From positions 59,850 through 123,849 of the forward strand of contig DIDT01000035.1 of the NCBI GenBank assembly GCA_002418285.1: DNA of 64,000 bases, in the 5' to 3' direction. The position numbers and the translations under genes were made by a program. Source of the stretch: Phycisphaerales bacterium UBA5793. Its GTDB lineage: Bacteria > Planctomycetota > Phycisphaerae > Phycisphaerales > UBA5793. Under the pieces are notes generated by a model. The model ran no database searches and was not told the DNA's origin. It was given only the letters and a program-made list of their open reading frames with translations. This document shows, one piece after another, positions 26,281 through 33,907 of this stretch; position 1 is the stretch's first letter, and every line of letters begins with the position of its first letter.

Positions 26281-26469
26281 TCAACCCCCGAGATCATCTG
26301 ATAAATTACCCAGTCTGACCTGCTCGTCCAGGTACGCCTGGAACTCGCCCATCTTGTAACTGATGAAGCAGAAGGCATGGTGCAGCGTCACCCACTCGAT
26401 GTCCGTCGGATCCGCCTCGAGGTCGTGACGCAGTCGATTCAATTCGGCCAGCAGTTTCTCAGCCTTCAC
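26281..26469 (-). CDS. Small helical protein in the zinc importer operon
   Basis: A 62-residue hypothetical protein. The GTG at 26469 was preferred over an in-frame ATG at 26484 because GAAGGA sits 6 bp before the GTG while nothing good precedes the ATG. The sequence (MKAEKLLAELNRLRHDLEAD...) is predicted helical and charged, with one Cys and two adjacent His (LHHAFCF). It lies 57 bp downstream of znuB on the same strand. It could be a cytoplasmic partner of the importer, but no family is recognised and the link is by position only. Confidence 0.6.
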   Translation of the reverse strand: MKAEKLLAELNRLRHDLEADPTDIEWVTLHHAFCFISYKMGEFQAYLDEQVRLGNLSDDLGG

Positions 26470-26526
26470 GGCGCGTCCTTCCATCCACGGGGTTCCGGTG
26501 AGTCAGATTCGTTCGACCGATGGTAG

Positions 26527-27408
26527 TCACCCGCGGGAAGGGCGCAGCCGATTCCAGACCATCGCCGCCGCGAAGAGCAACGCGAGAATGAGCACGACCA
26601 TCGGTCCGACCGGCAGACGTCCGCCCATGATTCCAAACGACGCAAAGTAGCCGCCGATCATGCCCACCTCGCCGACGACGACGGTCATGATCAGCACAGT
26701 CGACAGCCGCCTGCTGATGAGCAGCGCCGTCGCCCCGGGCACAATAAGCAACGCGTTGACGAGAATCAGCCCGAGCAGTTTCATGCACAGCACGATGATC
26801 GCCGCGATCATGATCAGCAGCAGGTAGTGGAGCAGCCCCGTTCGCACGCCGAACACGCGACTGACCGTCTCGTCAAACGCAAAGAAGACGATCTCCTTGT
26901 ACAGCAACGCCAAGACGACAACCACCAGCAGCGCGCAGCCCACCGCCAGCCACACATCCTGCGATCGCAGGTAGAGAATGTTGCCAAAGAGCACTGCATC
27001 CCACTGCGTCGGCGGCGTGATGCGCCCGCCGGTGAGGGCCTGGTACCACGCATCCCCGCGCAGGTGCAGTCGCATCTGGTCGAGGAGAAAGCCGATGCCC
27101 ATGGCCGCCACCAGCAGGATGCCGATGGCCGTGTCGATCATCACCTTGCGACTGCGACTGAGAAGCGCAATGACGACCGCCGTGCCGATGCAAAAGATGA
27201 AGATCGTCAAGTCGCGCCACCACCCGCTCGCCGCCAGAAACGCGGCCAGCCCCACGCCGCCAAAGCCCGCGTGCGTAATGCCCTGTCCGATGAACGCGAG
27301 TCGCTTGAGAACGATGACCACGCTCAGCAGCGCGCACGCCGCGGTCAGCGCGATGCCCGCCAGCAGTGGCGCCAGAAAGCGAGGCTCGAAGACATCCCAG
27401 ATCGTCAT
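26527..27408 (-). CDS. znuB: Zinc/manganese ABC importer permease (ZnuB family)
   Basis: A 293-residue inner-membrane permease of the ABC-3 family with about eight hydrophobic segments. The family signature region FIGQGITHAGFGGVGLAAFL is near residue 42, and the coupling region lies around LGLILVNALLIVPGATALLIS. It moves metal delivered by the binding protein encoded upstream. The ATG at 27408 overlaps the ATPase stop (ATGA), which fixes the start. Sequence cannot distinguish zinc from manganese specificity; the His-rich partner proteins favour zinc. Confidence 0.92.
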   Translation of the reverse strand: MTIWDVFEPRFLAPLLAGIALTAACALLSVVIVLKRLAFIGQGITHAGFGGVGLAAFLAASGWWRDLTIFIFCIGTAVVIALLSRSRKVMIDTAIGILLVAAMGIGFLLDQMRLHLRGDAWYQALTGGRITPPTQWDAVLFGNILYLRSQDVWLAVGCALLVVVVLALLYKEIVFFAFDETVSRVFGVRTGLLHYLLLIMIAAIIVLCMKLLGLILVNALLIVPGATALLISRRLSTVLIMTVVVGEVGMIGGYFASFGIMGGRLPVGPMVVLILALLFAAAMVWNRLRPSRG

Positions 27409-28214
27409 GGCCCTTCGTCCCGCAGCGCCACTCCAGCGAGATTGTGATTGAACACCTCCGCCAGCACCTCGCGCGTCAGGCCCGAGGGTGCCGCGTGGAA
27501 GTGCAGTCGACGGTTCAGACACGCCACCTGGTCGCACCCGGCGACGATGGCGCGAAGATCATGGCTCACGATGAGCACCGTCAGTTCATACGTACGATGG
27601 ATCGAATCCATGAGTTGAGCGAACTTCGCCTGCCCCACTTCATCGATACCCACCATCGGCTCATCAAGCACGAGCAGCCGCGGCCGCCCCGCCAGCGCCC
27701 GCGCTAGAAAAACCCGCTGCTGCTGCCCGCCCGAGAGATCGCCGATCGGTCTGTTCGCCAGATCCGCAATCCCGACCTGCTCCAGAGCCTGGCTTGCTGC
27801 GTCGCGGTCATCCGAGGATGCACGGCGGAACATGCCCGTGCGTCCGACGATCCCCTGCCGCACCACCTGTGCCACGCTGAGCGGGAAGTTGATCCCCACC
27901 TCGTGCCGCTGTGGCACGTAGCCGACCATGCTGCCGCAACACGCCTCTCCGGGAGTGCGGCCGAAGACGCTGATGCGCCCCTCACTCGGTTTCAGCAGAC
28001 CCAGGATCAGCTTGAGCAGCGTGGATTTGCCCCCGCCATTGGGCCCGACGATCCCCAGCCGCGTCCGCAGCGGAATGTGCATCGTGATGTTGTCGAGCAC
28101 CCGCACGCCGGGCACATACGAGAAGCAGACCTGATCAACGCACACCGCGTCCCCGGCGTGGTGCTGCTCCAGTTCCGTGGAGTGATCGTGATGGCAGCAG
28201 TGGTCTTCAGCCAC
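27405..28214 (-). CDS. znuC: Zinc/manganese ABC importer ATPase (ZnuC family) with His-rich N-terminus
   Basis: A 269-residue ABC ATPase: Walker A GPNGGGKST near residue 75, Q-loop YVPQRHEV, signature LSGGQQQR and Walker B LLVLDEP. GTG at 28214 was chosen: GAAGGA lies 6 bp upstream, and the start overlaps the end of the binding-protein gene by 8 bp. The first 20 residues, EDHCCHHDHSTELEQHH, are rich in His and Cys and precede the ATPase core. Such a tail could bind zinc in the cytoplasm and is not part of canonical ZnuC. The next gene, znuB, overlaps by 4 bp. Confidence 0.92.
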   Translation of the reverse strand: MAEDHCCHHDHSTELEQHHAGDAVCVDQVCFSYVPGVRVLDNITMHIPLRTRLGIVGPNGGGKSTLLKLILGLLKPSEGRISVFGRTPGEACCGSMVGYVPQRHEVGINFPLSVAQVVRQGIVGRTGMFRRASSDDRDAASQALEQVGIADLANRPIGDLSGGQQQRVFLARALAGRPRLLVLDEPMVGIDEVGQAKFAQLMDSIHRTYELTVLIVSHDLRAIVAGCDQVACLNRRLHFHAAPSGLTREVLAEVFNHNLAGVALRDEGP

Positions 28215-29205
28215 CCGTTTCCTTCGCGGCGACGTTTTCGCGCAGCCCCTCAACAAGGTTCCTTAGGTTCGTGCGCATCATCGCATCATACGACTCGTAG
28301 CCCGGTCGATTCGGATCGCCGAGTGGGTCGAGCAGGCGTGGCTCGACCTCGCCACCCAGCCCTTCGATCGCTTTGGAGTCGAATTGCGGCTCAACGAACA
28401 CCGCCCGCACCCCCTCCTTCTCAATGTGTGCGCGCACTTCCTGCAATCGCGCCGGCGTGACGTCATGCGTCTCCAGACTCAACACCGTGGCGACGACATC
28501 GAGATGAAACTCGTCTGCCAGGGGATTGAACGCATCGTGGAAGGTAATCAGCCGCCTGTCGGTGATTGACTCAAGCGCCTCCTCATAGGCGACGTCGATC
28601 GCCGCGAGTTCTTGCTGCACTTCCGCTTCGCGCCGGCCGATCTCCACCGCCTGCTCCGGATACAGCACCGCCAGTTCCTCGGCAAACTTCGAGACGAGTT
28701 TCGAAGCGTTGCGCGGCACCAGCCACACGTGCGGATTCGCGCCTCCATGATCGTGCACCGCCTCGGCATGATCGTGCCCGTCATGGCCCGCCCCGCCACC
28801 TTCGAATTCGCCAAGTTCGCCGCCGAGTATCGACATCAGGTGCACCAGCCTCAACCCGCTGGAGGCGCGATCACGGTACGCCTGTGCAATCCAGTCATCG
28901 ACGCCGCCACCGTTGGCCACGAGGATCGCCGCCTCGTTCAGGGCCTTCACATCGGCCGGCGTCGTCGTGTAGCCATGACTACTCACCCCCGGTGGCAGCA
29001 GCAGCGTCACCTTGGTGCCCGGCCCGGCCACCTGTTTGACAAGGTCGTAGAGGGGGAAGATCGTCACGACCACGCCGCTGCCGGCGGGCTTGGCGGATGA
29101 GGATACTCTCTTGCAACCGGACATCGACAGCGCGGTTCCGATCGCCAGAATGAGCAGAATTCGGATGGGTGCGAACCGAAAACTCGCATGCGACGTTGTA
29201 GACAT
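28207..29205 (-). CDS. znuA: Zinc-binding lipoprotein of ABC importer (ZnuA family)
   Basis: A 332-residue cluster A-I metal-binding protein. The signal peptide ends in a lipobox, LSMSGC, with Cys31 lipidated. Metal ligands expected from the family are His77 (in PPGVSSHGY), His159 (NPHVW), His223 (FHDAF) and an acidic residue in EPQFDSK (Glu272). A His/Asp-rich loop (residues 141-153, GHDGHDHAEAVHDHGG) lies between the first two ligands, as in many ZnuA proteins. It is the first gene of the operon. No clear Zur box was found in the 186 bp upstream. Confidence 0.93.
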   Translation of the reverse strand: MSTTSHASFRFAPIRILLILAIGTALSMSGCKRVSSSAKPAGSGVVVTIFPLYDLVKQVAGPGTKVTLLLPPGVSSHGYTTTPADVKALNEAAILVANGGGVDDWIAQAYRDRASSGLRLVHLMSILGGELGEFEGGGAGHDGHDHAEAVHDHGGANPHVWLVPRNASKLVSKFAEELAVLYPEQAVEIGRREAEVQQELAAIDVAYEEALESITDRRLITFHDAFNPLADEFHLDVVATVLSLETHDVTPARLQEVRAHIEKEGVRAVFVEPQFDSKAIEGLGGEVEPRLLDPLGDPNRPGYESYDAMMRTNLRNLVEGLRENVAAKETGG

Positions 29206-29320
29206 GACTGGATTGTCCCCAATCGGCTCGGGTAATCCACTGCATTTGCCCGCGCGGCGAGCCGATCAGAATAACCTACCACATCGACCCTTTCGAGGTT
29301 CGATGGTTTTCAGCCGATTC

Positions 29321-29349
29321 TTGCCAGCGTGCCGCCGCGCGATTACAGT
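29321..29349 (+). promoter_or_regulatory. Promoter of the tRNA-Ala gene
   Basis: TTGCCA (29321-29326, 5 of 6 matches) and TACAGT (29344-29349, 4 of 6) have the ideal 17-bp spacing. The predicted start is about 35 bp before the mature tRNA 5' end. No other gene lies in this direction before 29657. Confidence 0.5.
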
Positions 29350-29391
29350 TGGAGCGCGGGCCTACCGGCTGCGGCTGAGTGGCTCGAATCT

Positions 29392-29464
29392 GGGGTGGTA
29401 GCTCAATTGGGAGAGCGCTACGTTCGCAATGTAGAGGTTGTGAGTTCGATCCTCATCCACTCCA
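29392..29464 (+). tRNA. tRNA-Ala, anticodon CGC
   Basis: A complete cloverleaf of 73 nt. The acceptor stem GGGGTGG pairs with CCACTCC and contains the G3-U70 wobble that identifies alanine tRNA. The D arm is GCTC/GAGC, the anticodon stem CTACG/TGTAG with loop TTCGCAA, giving anticodon CGC for GCG codons, and the T arm has the TTCGATC loop. The discriminator is A73 and the CCA end is not encoded. It stands alone, with its own promoter and terminator. Confidence 0.95.
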
Positions 29465-29489
29465 TTTGACGTTTCCCCGCGTCAGTCAG

Positions 29490-29519
29490 AGCCCAGGCAT
29501 CACCATGCCTGGGCTTTTC
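29490..29519 (+). terminator. Intrinsic terminator after tRNA-Ala
   Basis: A perfect 11-bp stem (29490-29500 with 29505-29515) with loop CACC is followed by a T run. It lies 25 bp after the tRNA and ends that transcription unit. Confidence 0.8.
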
Positions 29520-29656
29520 GGTTCGCCTCAGGGTCGTTTCCTGCGCTGAGGATTCCAACACCCCCGGCTATGATGTGCCACGCGCGCCGCGGAGGTGGAG
29601 AACCGCGATCGGCTCCGGTTGCCACCCCTGCTCTATTCGCGCGAACTGGAGCACTC

Positions 29657-32600
29657 ATGGCCCTGTTTTCACGCAACAAGACCCGTTCCGCCCCGGTCGC
29701 CGTTCCCGCATCACACGGCCGCACCGCACCCGTGGCCGCCTCACACGCCGGCCTCGATCGCAATCTCGAAGCCCAGATCCAGACCTTCGGCCGAGAGTTC
29801 CTCGAACATGCCCGCAGCCAGAAGGCCGGTGTCCTCAGCGCCCAGTTCTGGTCCGACAGCCTCATGGAATGGTCCATGAAGGACCCCAACTTCAAGGTGC
29901 AGCTCTTCCGCTTCGTCGACGCCTTTCCCATGCTCAAGACACCCGAGCAGGTCCATGACCACCTCGTCGACTACCTCACCCAGCCCGGCGTCACCGTACC
30001 CTCGGCGATCTCGCTCGGACTCAAGGCGGGTGGTATGGCCAAGGGCCTGCTCACCTCGACTGTCACCAAGCAGATCACCGGCATGGCCAATAAGTTCATC
30101 GCCGGAACCGACGCCGCCTCAGCCCTGCCCGGCCTCAAGAAACTCTGGGATCGCAACGTCGCCTTCTCCGTCGACCTTCTCGGCGAGGCGTGCGTCTCCG
30201 AATCCGAAGCACTCGCCTACCAATCCAAGTACCTCGATCTCGTCGAAAACCTCACGACCGAAGTCAGCTCCTGGAAAGCAAATCCGAAACTCGAATCTGA
30301 TTACCTCGGGGCGATTCCGCGCGTCAACGTCTCCATCAAGATCTCATCGCTCTACTCGATGACCGATCCGATCAACACGGCCGGGAGCATTCGCGCGCTG
30401 ATGGATCGGCTCGAACCGATCCTCGTTGCGGCCGAGAAGCGCGGCGTGTTCATCAACTTCGACATGGAGCAGTTCGCGCTCAAAGACCTCACGCTCGAAC
30501 TCTTCATGGCCTGCTGCGACAAGTTCGACTTCCACGCCGGACTCGCGATGCAGGCCTACCTGCGATCCGGCCCCGATGATGCCCGACGCATCATCGACTG
30601 GTCCAGGCGCAGTGGTCGCCAGGTCACCGTCCGCCTCGTCAAGGGCGCGTACTGGGATTACGAGACGATCCAGGCCGAGCAGCGAGGCTGGCCCGTGCCC
30701 GTCTGGTCGCGCAAGAGCGACACCGACGCCTGCTTCGAAACCATGGCCGGCCTGTTCATCGAGAACATGCCCCGCAACGCAGGCGACGGTGGCGTCAAAC
30801 TCGCGCTCGGCTCGCACAATGTCCGCTCCATCGCACACTCTATGGCCCTGTCGCGCAGCCTCGACCTGCCGGATAGCGCGATCGAACTGCAGATGCTCCA
30901 CGGCATGGGTGATCAACTGAAAGCCGCCGCGGTCGACAGCGGCCTGCGCCTGCGTGAGTACGTTCCCGTCGGCGAGATGCTGCCGGGCATGGCGTACCTC
31001 GTCCGTCGCCTGCTCGAGAACACGAGCAACGAATCCTGGCTCAAGGCCGGCTTTGCCGACAACGCTTCCACCGAAACACTGCTCGCCAACCCACGATCCA
31101 AGTCGGTCGGACCCGACCCCGGCGTCGAAGCGTTCAACTCGCTGCCCGAGCGCCACATGCTCGCGCCGGCTGTCGAAGGCGTCGGCGACAATCGCGCTTT
31201 CTTCACCGACCCGCCGCGCGACTTCTCGCAGGCTGCCGTGCGTGAAGCCTTCAAGCGCGCCGTCGACGCCGCCGTCGTCCCCGCCGTCAAAGCTGACAAG
31301 ACCGAAGACGACGCGGAGCGCGCTCTCGCCGCCGCTCACGCCGCCCTGCCACGCTGGCGATCGACTCCCATCCGCGAGCGGGCCAACGTGCTCTGCCGCG
31401 CCGCCGCGCTCATGCGCAAGCGCCGCGATGAACTCTGCGGTGTCATCATCCGCGAAGCCGGCAAGACCTGGCGCGAAGCCGATGGCGACGTCTGCGAAGC
31501 GATGGATTTCTGCGAGTACTACGCCCGCATGGCCGTTTCCCTCTTCGAGCACCAGCGCCTCGGGCGCTTCGTCGGCGAACTCGATCAGGTCGTCTATCAA
31601 CCACGCGGCGTGGCCGTCGTCATCAGCCCGTGGAATTTCCCACTCGCCATCCTCTGCGGCATGACCACCGCCGCGATCGTGACCGGCAATCCAACGCTCA
31701 TCAAGCCGGCCGGCCCGACGCTGGGCATCTCGAAGATTTTCTATGACATCATGCTCGAAGCGGGTTGCCCCGCCGACGTCATTCACTTCATGGCCGGGCC
31801 CGGCCGAACGGTCGGCGCCAAACTTGTCCGCGATCGTCGCGTCGCGCTCATTGCCTTCACCGGCTCCATGGAAGTCGGCCTCGACATCGTCGGCGCTGCC
31901 GGCCAGGTGCCCGAGGGCCAGGGCCATGTCAAGAAGGTCGTCTGCGAGATGGGCGGCAAAAACGCCATCATCGTTGACGCCTCGGCCGACCTCGACGAAG
32001 CCGTGCTCGGCGTGCGCTACAGCGCCTTTGGCTATCAGGGACAGAAGTGCTCGGCTTGCTCGCGCGCCATTGTGCTCGAAACGAATTACGACCTCTTCGT
32101 CGAGCGACTTGTCGAGGCCACCCGGGCCCTCAAGGTCGGCAACCCGATCGACCCGAGCGTCGATCTCGGCCCCGTCATTGACGAGCCCGCCTACAAGTCG
32201 ATCATGAAGTACATCGAGATCGGCAAGCAGGAAGCGAAACTGGCGCTCGGCGAGGCCCTGCCTCCCGCCGATCAACTCATGCCCGGCCGCCATTACATCC
32301 CGCCTCACATCTTCATCGACGTCCCACCCACCGCGCGCATCGCGCGCGAAGAGATCTTCGGCCCCGTGCTCTCGGTCATCAAGGTCAAGACGTTTGACGA
32401 AGCGCTCGAGATCGCCAACTCTTCGCATTACAAACTCACTGGCGGCGTCTTCAGTCGCAAGCCATCCAACCTTGAGAAGGCGCGGGCAGAGTTCCGCGTC
32501 GGCAACCTGTACCTCAACCGTGGATGCACCGCCGCACTCGTCGGCCGCCAGCCCTTCGGCGGATTCGGCATGTCCGGTGTCGGTACCAAGGCGGGCGGCC

Positions 32601-32680
32601 CCGACTACCTGCTCCACTTCGTCGAACCGCGCACCATCTGCGAGAACACGATGCGGAGAGGATTCGCACCGGAGTTGTAA
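29657..32680 (+). CDS. putA: Bifunctional proline dehydrogenase / delta-1-pyrroline-5-carboxylate dehydrogenase
   Basis: A 1007-residue bifunctional enzyme that oxidises proline to glutamate. The N-terminal half holds the FAD-dependent proline dehydrogenase barrel, with VRLVKGAYWDYE and the typical YVPVGEMLPGMAYLVRRLLENTSNES. The C-terminal half is an aldehyde dehydrogenase: SPWNFPLAI, EMGGKNAIIVD with the general-base Glu, and the catalytic Cys798 in GQKCSACSR. There is no N-terminal ribbon-helix-helix DNA-binding domain, so it is not a trifunctional regulator. It is shorter than E. coli PutA (1320) and lacks the C-terminal extra domain. ATG at 29657 has GGAG 6 bp upstream. Intermediates are expected to be channelled between the active sites. 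Confidence 0.95.
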   Translation: MALFSRNKTRSAPVAVPASHGRTAPVAASHAGLDRNLEAQIQTFGREFLEHARSQKAGVLSAQFWSDSLMEWSMKDPNFKVQLFRFVDAFPMLKTPEQVHDHLVDYLTQPGVTVPSAISLGLKAGGMAKGLLTSTVTKQITGMANKFIAGTDAASALPGLKKLWDRNVAFSVDLLGEACVSESEALAYQSKYLDLVENLTTEVSSWKANPKLESDYLGAIPRVNVSIKISSLYSMTDPINTAGSIRALMDRLEPILVAAEKRGVFINFDMEQFALKDLTLELFMACCDKFDFHAGLAMQAYLRSGPDDARRIIDWSRRSGRQVTVRLVKGAYWDYETIQAEQRGWPVPVWSRKSDTDACFETMAGLFIENMPRNAGDGGVKLALGSHNVRSIAHSMALSRSLDLPDSAIELQMLHGMGDQLKAAAVDSGLRLREYVPVGEMLPGMAYLVRRLLENTSNESWLKAGFADNASTETLLANPRSKSVGPDPGVEAFNSLPERHMLAPAVEGVGDNRAFFTDPPRDFSQAAVREAFKRAVDAAVVPAVKADKTEDDAERALAAAHAALPRWRSTPIRERANVLCRAAALMRKRRDELCGVIIREAGKTWREADGDVCEAMDFCEYYARMAVSLFEHQRLGRFVGELDQVVYQPRGVAVVISPWNFPLAILCGMTTAAIVTGNPTLIKPAGPTLGISKIFYDIMLEAGCPADVIHFMAGPGRTVGAKLVRDRRVALIAFTGSMEVGLDIVGAAGQVPEGQGHVKKVVCEMGGKNAIIVDASADLDEAVLGVRYSAFGYQGQKCSACSRAIVLETNYDLFVERLVEATRALKVGNPIDPSVDLGPVIDEPAYKSIMKYIEIGKQEAKLALGEALPPADQLMPGRHYIPPHIFIDVPPTARIAREEIFGPVLSVIKVKTFDEALEIANSSHYKLTGGVFSRKPSNLEKARAEFRVGNLYLNRGCTAALVGRQPFGGFGMSGVGTKAGGPDYLLHFVEPRTICENTMRRGFAPEL

Positions 32681-32751
32681 ACCCAGCCCGTTCGGGAGGC
32701 CGCCGGAGGCATATGATCGCGCACACCCCGGGGGCTACGGAGTGCGACATC

Positions 32752-33243
32752 ATGGCCACCGCAACCCAACCCGTCGACACCAAGAAAGCCGAGCGCCGCA
32801 AACTCCACTTCAACTCGCTCGCCGAGTTGAAAGCGGAAATCGACCGACTCGCCTCGGGCGAAGTGCGGACAACCGGCAACTGGACGCTCGCCCAGGCAAT
32901 CGATCATCTCGCTGCGATTTTCGAAGGCTCGCTCGATGGCATCCCCGCCAAGGCGCCCTGGTTCGTGCGAATGCTGGCGCCGACGTTTCGCAATCGCGCC
33001 CTGCATAAAGGCATCGATCCGGGTATCAAGTTGAGCGGCGACATGAAGCGGATTCTGCCACCCGAGGACGTCACGCTCGAAAACGCCACGGCGCGCATGA
33101 ACCGCATCTTTCAGCGCCTCGACAAGGGCGAGAAGATGCTCCAGCCCAGCCCCGTCTTCGGCAAGATGACGCACGAAGACTGGAGCAACCTCCACATGCG
33201 CCACGCCGAACTCCACCTCTCATTCATGCACCCCATCGGCTAG
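32752..33243 (+). CDS. DUF1569 family protein
   Basis: A 163-residue protein matching DUF1569 (DinB-like fold family). Conserved-looking features are the N-terminal helix (FNSLAELKAEIDRLA), WTLAQAIDHLA with a His, LPPEDVTLE, and the C-terminal WSNLHMRHAELHLSFMHPIG with several His that may form a metal site. The family has no established activity. ATG at 32752 begins directly with the conserved part; an in-frame ATG at 32713 would add 13 residues but sits only 3 bp after a GGAGG. It lies 71 bp after putA, and its stop overlaps the stop of the convergent SRPBCC gene. Confidence 0.8.
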   Translation: MATATQPVDTKKAERRKLHFNSLAELKAEIDRLASGEVRTTGNWTLAQAIDHLAAIFEGSLDGIPAKAPWFVRMLAPTFRNRALHKGIDPGIKLSGDMKRILPPEDVTLENATARMNRIFQRLDKGEKMLQPSPVFGKMTHEDWSNLHMRHAELHLSFMHPIG

Positions 33244-33782
33244 CCGCGCCGCGTGCCGAACCGCTCGCGCAGACTTTGGCACCGGAAGTTGAAGATGTTC
33301 CGCAAGTCCCGCTGCACCAGCAGGGCATTGGCCAGCGCGCCGCCGATCATGTCGTAGATGACTTGATCCCTGCACAGCGTCCCGCCGTCGCACTTCCAGA
33401 ACGTGTGCTCATGATGCCACACGCGATACGGCCCGCGCACCTGCTCATCCACGAACCGATGCGGCGGCTCCCAGGCGCTGATCAGACTGCGCCACGTGAA
33501 CGGGATCCCGCGCACCTTCAATCGATAGTCCAGCAGCGCCCCCTGCCGCATGTCGATCGGCCGGGGCGTGAGAATCTCAAACCGCAACGAGTCAGGTGTG
33601 ATGGAGTCCAGATTCCCCGCGTCGGAGAAAAACTCAAACACCTCTTCCACTGGCCGAGGCAGCCACAGCGCCGCCCGCAATTCAAATCGGCCATCCACCG
33701 CCCTCGCAAACGAAACAACCCCGCGCTCCGTCGAGGCGTTTCGCTGATCCGGACTTGCTTCGCCGTTTGCCGCTGTACGCAT
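33240..33782 (-). CDS. SRPBCC/polyketide-cyclase-like ligand-binding protein
   Basis: A 180-residue protein with the SRPBCC (START-like) fold: FELRAALWLPRPVEEVFEFF at the start of the domain, then DAGNLDSITPDSLRFEI and WRSLISAWEPPHRFVDEQ, and a C-terminal helix with NIFNFRCQSLRERF. The pattern is that of COG4276-type proteins, which bind small hydrophobic ligands of unknown identity. ATG at 33782 was preferred to a TTG 30 bp further upstream. It converges on the DUF1569 gene with both TAG stops sharing bases at 33240-33243. The gap to the S9 peptidase gene is 125 bp. Confidence 0.8.
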   Translation of the reverse strand: MRTAANGEASPDQRNASTERGVVSFARAVDGRFELRAALWLPRPVEEVFEFFSDAGNLDSITPDSLRFEILTPRPIDMRQGALLDYRLKVRGIPFTWRSLISAWEPPHRFVDEQVRGPYRVWHHEHTFWKCDGGTLCRDQVIYDMIGGALANALLVQRDLRNIFNFRCQSLRERFGTRRG

Positions 33783-33907
33783 CGTCTCAAAGATACACCC
33801 GCCGACCGGCAAGGGTTCGCACCGGTTGACGATCCCGGGAACTGCCCGTAGTCTGCTGCTTCATCCGGCCGACCCTCCCCAGCCGGACTCCACTCGAAAG
33901 GACGACC

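Noticed and set aside
29206..29320. Zur operator upstream of znuA
   Set aside because: No dyad close to known Zur boxes was found in the upstream region, so none is claimed.
30344..32617. 757-codon minus-strand open frame
   Set aside because: Antisense to putA, whose two enzyme domains are complete. Composition (His/Asp/Glu/Ala without domains) is that of a shadow frame.
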